A stretch of 64,000 nt of DNA from Iodobacter ciconiae (GCF_003952345.1 NZ_CP034433.1:1302001-1366000), one strand, 5' to 3'. Positions 38,334 to 48,090 are shown, counted from the stretch's first letter. Notes: a model not told the origin generated them from the sequence alone. Translations and numbers: made by a program.

Positions 38334-40349
38334 ATGCGAGGCTTACTCTTACTTCTGCTGTTTGGTGCGCTGGCGGCCTGTGGTGGCGGAGCAAGCGATG
38401 TGACTGCCAGCTCAGTGGCCAGTGGCGCAGCCCGGCTCTCGCTTGTGTTGCAAAATGTTGCCGGGCAGGCTTCGACGACGGTTTACGCAAATTCAATGAC
38501 GACTCTTGTTGTGAGTTTGAGTGACGCCAAGGGCGTGCCCTTGAGTAACCGTATTGTGAAGCTTAGTGTTAACACCCCTTCTCTTGGCAAAATTAGCCCT
38601 GATACCGTATTAACTGATTCGTTTGGCCGGGCGCAGTCGCAGCTGATCAGTAATGACAATACCGGCGCAGATGTAATAAACGCCAGTATTGACGTGGATG
38701 GTAAGTCTTATAGTACCGCTTTTAATTACAGTATCAGATCGCTAGATTTTATCCTTGGCATACCCAGACTTGATTTGAGTACACTGTCTGCGGGGGGAAG
38801 TGTGGGGGTGTCCGTCTCTTTGACAAATAGTGAAACAGGTTTGGCACTGGATATGCCGCTTAGTGTGAGTTTTAACTCGCCTTGCGCTGATGCCGGCAAG
38901 GCGTTGTTGTCGACGCCGGTTTTGTCGATTGTAAATATTGTGAATGGTGTAAAAGCAGCCAGTGCATCAAGCACTTATCAGGATAAATCTTGCGCAGGTG
39001 CTGATGAAATTACGGCAACTGCAACATTGGGCGGTATTAGCCGCTCTGCCAAAGCCAGTCTTACCGTACTTGCCGCTGCGGCGGGCAATATTGAGTTTGT
39101 CAGTGCGGTTCCGGAGCTGATTTCTTTGCCGGGGACCGGGGGCAATACCAGTGCCGTTGTGCAGTTCAAGGTGAAGGATTTACAGGGCAGCCCTTTGGGC
39201 GGGCAGTGGGTGGATGTTGTTCTGAATAGCTCGGTTGGTGGGATTTCTTTAGTGCAAAGTGCAGCACAAAGCCAGCCGGGGTCAGGCTTAGTGCAGGTCG
39301 TAGTGAACGCAGGATCAGTGAGCACCGTGGTGAGGGTAACTGCTACGCTGCGCGGTGCAAATCCTTCAATTAGCAGTCAGTCTAATGCGTTGACTATTTC
39401 AACGGGCTTGCCACATCAAAATGGCTTTAGTTTGTCGGCGAATATTGCCAATCCGGAGTTCTACTCCGTGGATGGCAATGAGATTGTGCTGACTGCGCGT
39501 GCTTCTGATCGTTTTGGTAATCCCGTGCCCGATGGTTCTGCGGTGAGCTTTATGACCGAGGGCGGTATAGGAACGATTGCCCCGCGCTGCAGTATGGTTA
39601 ATGGGGCTTGCAGCGTTACACTGCTGAGCTCGGGTGACCGGCAAAAACTGGTCGGAGCAGGGCGGATGACGGTGCTGGCGCATATGGTAGGAGAAGAGAG
39701 TTTTAATGATTTAAATGGTAACGGGGTGTTTGACTCGGGGGAAAGCTGGTCGGATCAGGGTGAGGTTTTCTTAAATGGCAATGAAACCGCGCATGCTGCA
39801 CCCCTTTCTTTACTGGCAGTTGATGGCTCGGTTTATGTGGAGCCCTTTATTGATTTTAATGGTGATGGAATATATAACGGGCCGGATGGGCAATATAATG
39901 GCGTATTGAGGTCCTCAAGTATCGCCGGTTCGGTGGCAAAAACTATTCATGTGTCGAGCGGCAAAGTGATTATTTGGTCCGCCAGCTCCTTAGGCAGTAA
40001 TGTGCTGACCTACCCATTGAGCGCAGGCAAGCTTTGTGCATCGGGGAGTCTGATTAGCCAGTTTGCCTTTGCTGCGCGAGATAGTAACGGCAATGTTTTA
40101 CCGGCTAAAACACAGGTCGATCTAGAAGTTATTCAAACGGTTTTGGTCGATGCGCTGGGTAATGCCATTAATAACCCTGCACAATTAACAGGTTTGAGTA
40201 GCTTTATTGTACCGAGCACATCCGCCGTTTCATCTTTTGCCGGCACTTTGTCTGCTGTGGCTTGCCCGATCCCGGCCGATGCCCAGCTGGTGGTAAAAGT
40301 GAAATTTCCAAGTGGCATGGAAAATTCGCAAAGTGTGCCGCTCAATTAA
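38334..40349 (+). CDS. Large lipoprotein with bacterial Ig-like (Big_1) repeats and Ca-binding-like loops
   Basis: A 671-residue exported lipoprotein. The ATG at 38334 gives a signal ending LAAC-GGG. Ig-like repeats follow: LVVSLSDAKGVPLSNRIV...LTDSFGRAQSQL (about residues 40-140), others near 140-390, and LTARASDRFGNPVPDGSAVS (about 390-450). Two EF-hand-like loops, DLNGNGVFDSGE and DFNGDGIYNGPDG, lie near 460 and 510. Big_1 repeats occur in intimins, invasins and phage-tail or adhesin proteins. It stands alone with its own downstream terminator. Surface adhesion is a guess. Confidence 0.75.
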   Translation: MRGLLLLLLFGALAACGGGASDVTASSVASGAARLSLVLQNVAGQASTTVYANSMTTLVVSLSDAKGVPLSNRIVKLSVNTPSLGKISPDTVLTDSFGRAQSQLISNDNTGADVINASIDVDGKSYSTAFNYSIRSLDFILGIPRLDLSTLSAGGSVGVSVSLTNSETGLALDMPLSVSFNSPCADAGKALLSTPVLSIVNIVNGVKAASASSTYQDKSCAGADEITATATLGGISRSAKASLTVLAAAAGNIEFVSAVPELISLPGTGGNTSAVVQFKVKDLQGSPLGGQWVDVVLNSSVGGISLVQSAAQSQPGSGLVQVVVNAGSVSTVVRVTATLRGANPSISSQSNALTISTGLPHQNGFSLSANIANPEFYSVDGNEIVLTARASDRFGNPVPDGSAVSFMTEGGIGTIAPRCSMVNGACSVTLLSSGDRQKLVGAGRMTVLAHMVGEESFNDLNGNGVFDSGESWSDQGEVFLNGNETAHAAPLSLLAVDGSVYVEPFIDFNGDGIYNGPDGQYNGVLRSSSIAGSVAKTIHVSSGKVIIWSASSLGSNVLTYPLSAGKLCASGSLISQFAFAARDSNGNVLPAKTQVDLEVIQTVLVDALGNAINNPAQLTGLSSFIVPSTSAVSSFAGTLSAVACPIPADAQLVVKVKFPSGMENSQSVPLN

Positions 40350-40388
40350 GTTTTAAATTACACCGATAGTTACGATATGAATAAGAAA

Positions 40389-40414
40389 GGCCATGTCTTA
40401 TGACATGGCCTTTT
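40389..40414. terminator. Bidirectional terminator between the Ig-like lipoprotein and pit
   Basis: GGCCATGTC (40389-40397) pairs with GACATGGCC (40402-40410) around loop TTAT, followed by TTTT. It lies between the convergent lipoprotein and phosphate-transporter genes. Confidence 0.85.
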
Positions 40415-40438
40415 AGATCTTTAGATCGTCAGTGCCTT

Positions 40439-41905
40439 TTATTTAATCCAATGACTTGCCGCAATAAATAAGCCACCTGATAGTGCCATTGAGACAGGTA
40501 GTGTCAGAGCCCAGGCCAGCAGGATGTTTTTCACTGTCTGGCTTTGCAGGCCGCTACGATTGGCGACCATGGTTCCTGCTACGGCAGATGATAAAACATG
40601 GGTAGTTGAAACGGGCATGCCGGTCAGGCTGGCAATGCCGATGGCAGATGCTGCGGTAATCTGGGCAGCCATCCCCTGGCTGTAGGTCATGCCCTTATTG
40701 CCAATTTTTTCACCAACAGTCAGTACAATCCGCTTCCAGCCAATCATGGTACCCAGCCCCAGAGCCAGTGCAATCGCAATAATCACCCACTGCGGGGCAT
40801 ATTCGGTGGTGGCTGAAAGATCTTTGCGCAGGCGATCCAGGTCGGCTTTTTCTGCCGAAGTGATGCTTGGTAGCTTGCTGACTTTTTTAGCAGTGTCATC
40901 AAGGCAGAGCAGCAAGCGGCGCACACGGATACGTTCATCCTCGGAAAGCTGCTCGTAGTTGTGAATGCCTGCCAGTTTGGTTACCAGCTCATTGCTAGCT
41001 GGCATGGTTTGCCTGGAGTCGCACTTGAATTGCGGTGGTAACGGGTCCTGTGCACTTTGATCGATATAGTTACTTAGCCGGTAGCTATTGCGGCTGTAAA
41101 ATTGCTGTAGATGCAGAGCGGCATCGTGTGTGCGCTCGATTTGGTAAGTGCTGCTGGCCATATCCACTACAAATTTACCTGGCACAATGCCGATCAGTAC
41201 CAGCATTAAGAGGCCAATGCCTTTTTGTCCGTCATTGGAGCCATGTGCAAAGCTGATACCCATGGCAGAGACAATGAGCGCAACGCGGGTCCAAAAGGGT
41301 GGATGTTTTTTGCCATCTAATGCTTTACGCTCATCAGGCGTATTGTGCATGCGCGACTCGGCGCGGAACTTTTTCAGCAAAAGAAGCAGACCACCCGCAA
41401 CCAGAAAGCCTACGGTAGGTGAAATCAGTAGTGATAGCATGATGTCGATTGCTTTCTGGGTGTTGATGCCTTCAAGCAGAGGGATGCTTGTCATCCAAGC
41501 ATTGGCAATCCCCACGCCAAGAATGGAGCCAATCAGAGTATGCGAACTTGATGCGGGTAAGCCCAGATACCATGTGCCCAGATTCCAGATGATTGCCGCA
41601 GCCAATAGCGCGAAAACCATAATAAGGCCTTGCTTGGATCCTACATTGAGCAAAAGCTCGACAGGGAGCAGATGAACAATGGCATAAGCGACACCCAGTC
41701 CGCTCAGAAGTACACCAAAGAAATTACAGATACCCGATGCAACCACAGCCAGATGAGGGGGCATGGCCTTGGTGTAAATAACCGTAGCAACAGCGTTGGC
41801 CGTATCGTGAAAGCCGTTAATAAATTCGTAGGTAAGTACAAAGCCAAGGGCCAGAACCAAGCTGATGGCAACGCCATAGTCAAGACCACTAAAAATATCG
41901 GGCAT
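40439..41905 (-). CDS. pit: PiT-family inorganic phosphate transporter
   Basis: Low-affinity H+ (or Na+)-coupled phosphate transporter, 488 residues and about ten spans. It has the two PiT signature repeats, GFHDTANAVATVIYTKAM near residue 31 and GMPVSTTHVLSSAVAGTMVA near the C-terminus, plus FAHGSNDGQKGIGLLMLVL in the middle. A hydrophilic central loop (about 250-370) is normal for PitA. No Pho box was recognised. It lies next to selO on the same strand. Confidence 0.95.
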   Translation of the reverse strand: MPDIFSGLDYGVAISLVLALGFVLTYEFINGFHDTANAVATVIYTKAMPPHLAVVASGICNFFGVLLSGLGVAYAIVHLLPVELLLNVGSKQGLIMVFALLAAAIIWNLGTWYLGLPASSSHTLIGSILGVGIANAWMTSIPLLEGINTQKAIDIMLSLLISPTVGFLVAGGLLLLLKKFRAESRMHNTPDERKALDGKKHPPFWTRVALIVSAMGISFAHGSNDGQKGIGLLMLVLIGIVPGKFVVDMASSTYQIERTHDAALHLQQFYSRNSYRLSNYIDQSAQDPLPPQFKCDSRQTMPASNELVTKLAGIHNYEQLSEDERIRVRRLLLCLDDTAKKVSKLPSITSAEKADLDRLRKDLSATTEYAPQWVIIAIALALGLGTMIGWKRIVLTVGEKIGNKGMTYSQGMAAQITAASAIGIASLTGMPVSTTHVLSSAVAGTMVANRSGLQSQTVKNILLAWALTLPVSMALSGGLFIAASHWIK

Positions 41906-42015
41906 GGTAGGGGGAAATGAGTGATGACGGCGCGATTATGCCCCAAAATCGTTATGTCCTGTTTTGATTTCACTCGTGTAGCCGTAAATAATCCTTAGTA
42001 AAATATTTACTGTTT

Positions 42016-43461
42016 TTAGGACGAGCAAGAAACGCCGATCTGTGCAGCCCACTCTGGTGGCAGCTCTGCATAATGCTCAAAATTGGTTTGTTCATCAAAG
42101 GGGTGCATCAGGCATTGCTGTAACGCTTTGATTTCTTTGAAATCACCTTCGTCTCTGGCTTTGCGAATAGCAATTTCGGCCAGGTAGTTGCGCAACACAT
42201 ATTTGGGGTTGACCCGATTCATCGCCGCTTGCCGTTCAAGAGGATTGCGTGCTTCTGTACTAAGGCGTGTCTGATAATTGGCAAACCAAATATCAAAAGT
42301 GGCTCTGTCTTGGAAATGATTACGCAGTTGTGAGCCTGATGTGGGTAGATTACGCCAGAAGTAGGTCCAGTCGCAGTGGCTATGGTGCATTAGTTCAAAT
42401 AGTCTGGTGATCAGATTCCAGTCGTCTTCCTGCCAGTGAAGTAGCCCTAGTTTCTGGCGTAACAAATTGGCGAAATGGTTTTCAAATTGTCCTTGGTAGC
42501 TCTGCAGGGCATGTAGCGCTGATTCTTTGTCCATTAGAGGAAGTAAGGTCTGTGCCAGAACGTGCAGATTCCAGAGCCCGATCTCGGGCTGCTGCTGGTA
42601 AGCATAGCGTCCGGCACTGTCAGAGTGGTTGCAAATATGCCCTGCATCAAAGCTGTCCATAAAGCCAAAAGGGCCGTAGTCGAGGGTAAGCCCCAGTATG
42701 CTCATATTGTCGGAATTCATTACGCCATGGCAAAAGCCGACAGCCTGCCATTTTGCAATCATGAGTGCGGTGCGCTCCACTACGCTTTCAAGCAGAGCGA
42801 CATAGGGATTGCTGGCCAAAGCACAATCCGGGTAGTGAGATTGAATTACCCAATCGGCGAGTGTTTGTAGTGAATCAGGATTTTGGCGATGGTACTCAAA
42901 ATGACCAAAACGCACAAAGCTGGGGGCGACACGCAGAACCACGGCGGCAGTTTCAAGCTTTTCCCGCCATACGCTCTGCTCCGAGCCTGCCATGCCAAGT
43001 GCACGGGTTGTGGCAATTCCAAGCCCGTGCATGGCTTCGGAGCATAAATATTCACGGATTGATGATCTCAGTACGGCTCTGCCATCGGCACGGCGTGAAT
43101 AGGGGGTGGGGCCTGCTCCTTTAAGTTGCATTTCCCAGTGGCGGCCATTGGGGGCGAGATACTCTGCAATTAAAATGGCCCTGCCATCACCAAGCTGGCC
43201 TGCATTGACGCCAAACTGGTGACCGGAATATATGCTTGCGATAGGCTCGCTACCCTGTGGCAAGCGATTACCGCAGAGGTAATCAGTAAGGTTAGGTTGC
43301 TGTTCGGCCATGCTTTCAAATCCCATTTCATGGGCTAATTCGGTATTCCAGGCCATCAGATAGGGGGCGGGAAGTGGCGTTGGTAATATGCGTGAGTAAA
43401 AATGCCCGGGTAGACGACCAAAGCGTGGTGTCAGTAATATCTGATCAAAAGTGGCTTTCAT
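42016..43461 (-). CDS. selO: Protein adenylyltransferase SelO (YdiU)
   Basis: Pseudokinase that AMPylates redox proteins on Ser, Thr or Tyr. The 481-residue protein has YSGHQFGVNAGQLGDGRAIL, the YSRRADGRAVLRSSIREYLCSEAMHGLGI active-site region, GVMNSDNMSILGLTLDYGPFGFMD with the metal-binding DYGPFGF motif, and NPKYVLRNYLAEIAI. Its length is right. It has no obvious partner; the neighbour ybaK lies on the other strand. Confidence 0.95.
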   Translation of the reverse strand: MKATFDQILLTPRFGRLPGHFYSRILPTPLPAPYLMAWNTELAHEMGFESMAEQQPNLTDYLCGNRLPQGSEPIASIYSGHQFGVNAGQLGDGRAILIAEYLAPNGRHWEMQLKGAGPTPYSRRADGRAVLRSSIREYLCSEAMHGLGIATTRALGMAGSEQSVWREKLETAAVVLRVAPSFVRFGHFEYHRQNPDSLQTLADWVIQSHYPDCALASNPYVALLESVVERTALMIAKWQAVGFCHGVMNSDNMSILGLTLDYGPFGFMDSFDAGHICNHSDSAGRYAYQQQPEIGLWNLHVLAQTLLPLMDKESALHALQSYQGQFENHFANLLRQKLGLLHWQEDDWNLITRLFELMHHSHCDWTYFWRNLPTSGSQLRNHFQDRATFDIWFANYQTRLSTEARNPLERQAAMNRVNPKYVLRNYLAEIAIRKARDEGDFKEIKALQQCLMHPFDEQTNFEHYAELPPEWAAQIGVSCSS

Positions 43462-43527
43462 TGTGGGGCAAACCAGAGTGATTTAGTCGGGTATTGTAAC
43501 TCTTTTAGCGAGAATTTGAGGTGGGAA

Positions 43528-44017
43528 ATGAGTGAAAAAGCGCCAGTGACTCAAGCGATACGCACCCTGCGCCAGTATGCGGTGGCCTTTGGCGAGTGCT
43601 TGTATGCTTATGAGGAAAAAGGCGGAACAGCTGTGTCGGCCAGAGAGCTGGGCGTAGAAGAGCACGCAGTGATTAAAACACTGATTATGGAAGATGAAAA
43701 AAAAACAGCCCATGATTGTGTTGATGCACGGTGATTGTGAGGTTTCTACCAAGAATCTGGCGCGATATTTAAAGGTAAAGCATATTGCACCATGTCAGCC
43801 GGAAGTGGCAAATCGCCATTCTGGCTATGTGGTAGGCGGAACCTCGCCCTTTGGTACCAAACGTGTGATGCCGGTGTATATGCAGGCGAGCATTGCCGAG
43901 ATGGGGCTGATTTATATCAATGGTGGCAAGCGGGGATTTTTGGTGAGTTTGGAGGCGAAAGAGGTGTTGCGCGTGCTTAGGCCGGTATTGCTGGATATGG
44001 CCAATTCCCATGAATAA
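43528..44017 (+). pseudogene. ybaK: ybaK-family aminoacyl-tRNA deacylase, frameshifted at an A9 tract
   Basis: YbaK-type proteins clear mischarged Cys-tRNA(Pro) and similar products. The first part (ATG at 43528, MSEKAPVTQAIRTLRQY ... IKTLIMEDEKK) and the second part (IVLMHGDCEVSTKN ... SGYVVGGTSPFGTKR ... YINGGKRGFLVSL) together make one complete protein of about 160 residues. They lie in different frames joined at a run of nine A (43697-43705). Eight A would restore one frame. The second part has its own ATG (43694) at the run. It may be a broken gene, a slippage-expressed gene or a sequencing error. Confidence 0.88.
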
Positions 44018-44022
44018 GCTGC

Positions 44023-44060
44023 CCACATCAGCCATGGCGCTCTGGGCCTGGCTGATGTGG
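44023..44060. terminator. Strong hairpin between convergent ybaK and chemoreceptor genes
   Basis: CCACATCAGCCA (44023-44034) pairs perfectly with TGGCTGATGTGG (44049-44060) around a 14-base loop. There is no T tract on either side, so it may be a protective or weak bidirectional terminator. Confidence 0.45.
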
Positions 44061-44072
44061 CGGCCTGCTATT

Positions 44073-45680
44073 CTATAAGTTAAATCTGGCCACGACGGTC
44101 TGTAGTGTCAGAACCTGTTGATCGAGTTCAAATGCGGTGTTTACATTGGCATGCACTGCAAGGTTGTTTTCTTCGCTGGCCTGTGCAATCCGCTCAATAT
44201 TCTGGCTGATCAGATTGCAAACCTGGCGCTGCTCGCGCAGTGAATCCACAATGGCGTGAATGGCTGTATGCACTGAGCGGGCTGCATTATGGCTGCTTTG
44301 AACGGATGCTGCGGCGTCGCCCGCATGCTGTACTCCGATTTGTACTTCGCTTAGTGCCTGATTCATGATGGTGGCAGCCTCCGTGGTGCCGGTTTGAATG
44401 GCATTAATCGTTTCATTGATTTCTAGCGTGGACTGAGTAGTGCGTTCTGCAAGTTTTCTGACTTCGTCGGCGACGACGGCAAAGCCCCGGCCCATATCGC
44501 CAGCCCGCGCGGCCTCAATGGCAGCATTAAGCGCCAGCAAATTGGTCTGATCGGCGATATCGCGGATTACGCGGGCAATTTGCCCGACGGCGTTAGAGCG
44601 GTCCTGTAGTTGTAAAATGCGCTGGGTTGCAGTGCCGATTGTGCAGCTCATTTGCGATAGCGCTGCCTGAGTGGCCTGAATAACCTGGCCGCTGGTGTGG
44701 GTAGTGGCGAGTGCTATATCGGTCGACGAGCTGACGTCTTCCGAGTTGTCGGTAATGATGGATACGCTGACCGTCATTTCTTCTACGGAGGAGGCCAGAG
44801 AGGCTGAAGCCTGGTTTTGTAAATCAATGGCAGCCGATGTCTGTTTGCTCCCTTGGCTTAATTCGCTCGATGCGCTGCCGATTGCTGTGGAGCTTTTCGC
44901 AATTTCTTGTACTGCGCTGCGCAAGCTCTTTTGCATTTCTCCGAGTTTATTCAGTAGTGTGCCCAGCTCATCTTTGCTGGCGCTGGGTTTGTCTTTGCTT
45001 AAATCTCCCGAGGCGATAACGTCGGCAAATTGGGTGGTGCTGCGCACTGCATGGCTGATGTCCCGGATAAGCCATGCCGAAATGGTGATCAGAATGAGGG
45101 CGATGACAACGAGTAGTACGATATTGAATGCACGCGTCGCGAGATAGGCCTGCTCTGATGCTTCATGGTCTTGTTTTGCTACATCCAGTTGCAATGTGAT
45201 GAGTTCTGATATTTTGTCAGAGACAGGTTCAATGGCAGGATACATTTCACGGATCACTAATTGATCCAGAGCTGCCGTATCTTTGTTTTTTATTGCTTGT
45301 TTGAGTTTATTGCTTATCTGACTGGCCCGTTTCATAAGCTGCTCGTTTTCATTGGCTAGCTTGCTTTCTTTTTCAACCATGCTGCTTGCCATGTAATGGC
45401 CCCAGTCGCGGGTAATGCCTGCCTCTGCTTCATTAATCAGAGAGGCGCCTTTTTCTGCGCTTAGGCTGCCATTGCGTACTTTGTGGCTGGTGTCCACAAT
45501 GTTGACCGCATAAAAATCAGCGACGTTTTTAAGGTCGCGCAGAGGAACAACACGATCTTGGTAGATGCTGTTTATAGTCTGATTTGCTTGGTAAATGCCA
45601 TAGAGCCCGATTAGGCTGGTGATCAGCATTGCAATGATCCCCAGAGCACTCATGATAATTAAACGTAAGCGTAATGACAT
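44073..45680 (-). CDS. Methyl-accepting chemotaxis protein
   Basis: Transmembrane chemoreceptor, 535 residues from the ATG at 45680 (a GGAGA site lies upstream; 19 more in-frame codons further upstream are excluded). It has a span near 8-30, a periplasmic four-helix-bundle sensor (4HB_MCP type, about 30-190), a second span (about 190-212), HAMP (about 212-265) and a cytoplasmic signalling domain with the hairpin-tip motif [19 protein letters not shown]. No C-terminal CheR-docking pentapeptide is evident (it ends VVARFNL). The ligand is unknown. Confidence 0.93.
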   Translation of the reverse strand: MSLRLRLIIMSALGIIAMLITSLIGLYGIYQANQTINSIYQDRVVPLRDLKNVADFYAVNIVDTSHKVRNGSLSAEKGASLINEAEAGITRDWGHYMASSMVEKESKLANENEQLMKRASQISNKLKQAIKNKDTAALDQLVIREMYPAIEPVSDKISELITLQLDVAKQDHEASEQAYLATRAFNIVLLVVIALILITISAWLIRDISHAVRSTTQFADVIASGDLSKDKPSASKDELGTLLNKLGEMQKSLRSAVQEIAKSSTAIGSASSELSQGSKQTSAAIDLQNQASASLASSVEEMTVSVSIITDNSEDVSSSTDIALATTHTSGQVIQATQAALSQMSCTIGTATQRILQLQDRSNAVGQIARVIRDIADQTNLLALNAAIEAARAGDMGRGFAVVADEVRKLAERTTQSTLEINETINAIQTGTTEAATIMNQALSEVQIGVQHAGDAAASVQSSHNAARSVHTAIHAIVDSLREQRQVCNLISQNIERIAQASEENNLAVHANVNTAFELDQQVLTLQTVVARFNL

Positions 45681-46162
45681 GGTTGTCTCCGGCTGTTCTG
45701 TAAACGTTATGTGAGGTATTTTTAAATAGATTAGCAATTATTACTATATCTTTTTTGTGTGAAATAAAAAAATCATATTTTTGCGTTATGTTTTTAATAG
45801 CGGGTTGTTTTGTTTGTTTTTGAGTGGGCGTTTTAATTTTAGGTTTTTGAATATTTTTTTGTAAGGTTTTTTTGCTGGTGTGGATTATCGAATGTGTAAT
45901 CCGTCTTGCTGTAAATTCCATGGTTTAATTGTTATGGTTTATTTTTGTTGCTTAGCTGTATGCATTTCTATTTTATTGTTGCGTAGTTTGTTTTTTTCTT
46001 CCAAATGGGCAGGTTATTTTTTATTGCTGGCAGAGACATTGATTCGTTAAATTAAAGTGACTGTTTGTTTTTGTTGTAAGGATTGTTCAAATAATGGTTG
46101 CCATTTTTAATGACAACCACAGACGTATTTTTTGAACGAACATACCGTTCAGCTTGATGCTT
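45681..46162. other. AT-rich gene-free stretch between the chemoreceptor and the ATPase gene
   Basis: 482 bases, very T/A-rich, with no gene I can support. A 130-codon minus-strand frame (45529-45921) only reads through the chemoreceptor start into poly-A/T codons and is rejected. The chemoreceptor promoter must lie here. Confidence 0.5.
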
Positions 46163-47290
46163 TTATGCAAAAGGGTGTTCGGTTTGTATCCATTCTTCAA
46201 AATGGTCATCTTCAAAGCGGTATATGCCACGGTCTTCTCTGGATAAATGCTGCTTGTCAAATAAGCGTGCCAGCGCATTGTTTACAGTATGGTTTGCCAG
46301 CTCGCTAAGCCCCAGGTGCTGGCCTAGTTTTTGTCTTGTGCTTTTGCTGCTTAATCCTGTTTTCCTTGTGGCAATAAATTGCAGAATAAGCTGATCTACT
46401 GGTAAAAGTTCATTCCATAGGCTGTCAAACCCCTGGTCGGTATATGTTTTTGCCAGCGCTCTTTCTATTGCGGTATCGCAGCCATGAAAAGGGCGTATCA
46501 AATATTCTTCTAGAAAACGTCTGAATAATTCAGGCGTTTGTTTGAGCTGCTTAAATGCCGAGATACCCTCTTCAAGGCTGATGTGGTAGCTGCTATCCAG
46601 AATATGATTGCTAACATTAATCATGTGTTGAACAAATAAATTATCCAGAAGCGGGAATGGCTCGACCGGTGCCCAGTTATAAAAGGGCTGATTTGATTTG
46701 GCAAACATATCACGCAAGGTGTGTTCGCTGCTGCCTGTGAAGATAACGTGAATTCTTTGTTTCCGCACATCCAGCCCGGCTCGAAGTGCTGCAGCCAGAT
46801 GATTATTGCTGGTGGTGGCTAAAATTTGGGCTTCGTCGATAAGCAGCAAAATAGTGTCGTTAGTCTGATCTATTTTTTGCCACATTTTATTCATTAAGCT
46901 TGATGCACTGATGTCATTTTCAAAGCGGGTTTCAAGACTGCCTTCAGCAAGAGGGCTTTTTGCATTGACTTTAATTGAAGCAATTTGTTTGTTGCTGATT
47001 TTTTTGATGCGATCAAAAAAACCATTGCTGTTTTGCAGGCTGTTAATGACCGTTGAGGCAACGCCTTCGCTGGTATTGTCCCGGCACTCCCATAGATTGA
47101 TGTAAATCACCCGGTAGCCTTGCTTGCAGGCCTGGGGGCAGAGGTCTTGTAGTAAAAACTCGGTTTTACCCATGCGCCGGCGTGCAAATAGCGCGCGGCT
47201 GTTGCTGAGTTTTAACGCGAAGCTCTTCAGGTAATAGTCAGCCAGCTCTGGGCGTTGAAAATGCCAGTCGGGTGCGCTTTTTTTATCCAT
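46163..47290 (-). CDS. Orphan AAA-type ATPase with C-terminal winged helix
   Basis: A 375-residue P-loop ATPase resembling the ATPase_2 (archaeal-type STAND NTPase) group. It has Walker A ARRRMGKTEFLLQDL (about residues 36-50), Walker B with the LLLIDEAQIL motif (about 144-153), sensor region HVIFTGSSEHTL (about 178-189) and a C-terminal winged helix (SKSTRQKLGQHLGLSE to DKQHLSREDRGIYRFEDD). Such proteins often act as switches in stress or defence settings, but no partner gene is adjacent. The function is unknown. It starts ATG near a gene-poor 500-base stretch before the tRNA array. Confidence 0.75.
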   Translation of the reverse strand: MDKKSAPDWHFQRPELADYYLKSFALKLSNSRALFARRRMGKTEFLLQDLCPQACKQGYRVIYINLWECRDNTSEGVASTVINSLQNSNGFFDRIKKISNKQIASIKVNAKSPLAEGSLETRFENDISASSLMNKMWQKIDQTNDTILLLIDEAQILATTSNNHLAAALRAGLDVRKQRIHVIFTGSSEHTLRDMFAKSNQPFYNWAPVEPFPLLDNLFVQHMINVSNHILDSSYHISLEEGISAFKQLKQTPELFRRFLEEYLIRPFHGCDTAIERALAKTYTDQGFDSLWNELLPVDQLILQFIATRKTGLSSKSTRQKLGQHLGLSELANHTVNNALARLFDKQHLSREDRGIYRFEDDHFEEWIQTEHPFA

Positions 47291-47791
47291 GTTTAGTAAT
47301 GTCTAGAGTAATTAAACATATCTTAATTATATAGATAAAGGTAAACGAGTCTAGGGGAGGTAATTACTGAGCGGGGAAACAGCGTGGGAAATCTCTTCGA
47401 ATGGGAAGGGGGACTGTATTTTTGGGGCAGCAGAGCGTTAAAGGGCACGAGTGATATTCGCGTGCCATATTGTATTTTTTGCGCTGTTCGGCCTTAAAAT
47501 TGCAGCCATCTTGGCCATGAATTAATAAAGGGCGTTGATTTTTCTGGTGGCATAAGCGTATTGCTGGGTTTTTATGTTTTGGAAGTAGAATGAGAAAGCC
47601 GGAGGACAATTGGATGAAATAGTCACCATGGCAATCTTTTGGGGATCTTGTGGCAATTAGAAAATGACGGGGAAAAGCGATGGGGCGGGGAAGGCGTTGA
47701 GCGCTGGATGATCTTGCTCAATTAATGCGCAGATGACCATATCTGCTCTGACCAGATCGCTCATATTAGTGTCTAAGCTACTTTTAAAACT
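47291..47791. other. Gene-poor stretch between the ATPase and the tRNA-Leu array
   Basis: 501 bases. One minus-strand frame of 81 codons (47364-47609) has several cysteines but no family that I recognise and no good ribosome-binding site; I do not call it. The promoter of the ATPase gene should be at the left end. Confidence 0.45.
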
Positions 47792-47876
47792 TGGTGCCCA
47801 GAAGAGGATTCGAACCTCCACACCCGAAGGCACATGGACCTGAACCATGCGCGTCTACCAATTCCGCCATCTGGGC
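47792..47876 (-). tRNA. tRNA-Leu (CAG), copy 1
   Basis: 85 bases including the encoded CCA. The cloverleaf has acceptor GCCCAGA/TCTGGGC, D arm, anticodon arm CATGG-TTCAGGT-CCATG with anticodon CAG, a long class II variable arm and T arm GAGG-TTCGAAT-CCTC. It is the distal gene of a three-copy tandem array read right to left. Confidence 0.97.
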
Positions 47877-47944
47877 AATGCCTATCACTATTTCAGAAGT
47901 GATCGTGTAAATATCAACAACAACTATCTACTACTCTTAAAACA

Positions 47945-48029
47945 TGGTACCCAGAAGAGGACTCGAACCTCCACACCCGAAGGCACATGGACCTGAACCA
48001 TGCGCGTCTACCAATTCCGCCATCTGGGC
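47945..48029 (-). tRNA. tRNA-Leu (CAG), copy 2, with G1.U72 acceptor pair
   Basis: 85 bases with CCA. Same anticodon CAG and variable arm as copy 1. The acceptor is GCCCAGA/TCTGGGT, so base 72 is U and pairs with G1 as a wobble. The T loop differs at one position from copy 1 (TTCGAGT). It is otherwise identical to copies 1 and 3 over almost its whole length. Confidence 0.95.
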
Positions 48030-48090
48030 AATGCCTGCTACTACTTCAGAAGTGATCGTGCAAATATTAATAACTACTGCTTTTAGAACG

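Noticed and set aside
45529-45921. A 130-codon Lys/Thr/Ile-rich minus-strand frame
   Set aside because: AT-rich frame that overlaps the real chemoreceptor start in another frame.
47364-47609. An 81-codon Cys-containing minus-strand frame
   Set aside because: No recognised zinc-finger spacing and no good ribosome-binding site; the cysteines looked suggestive but not convincing.
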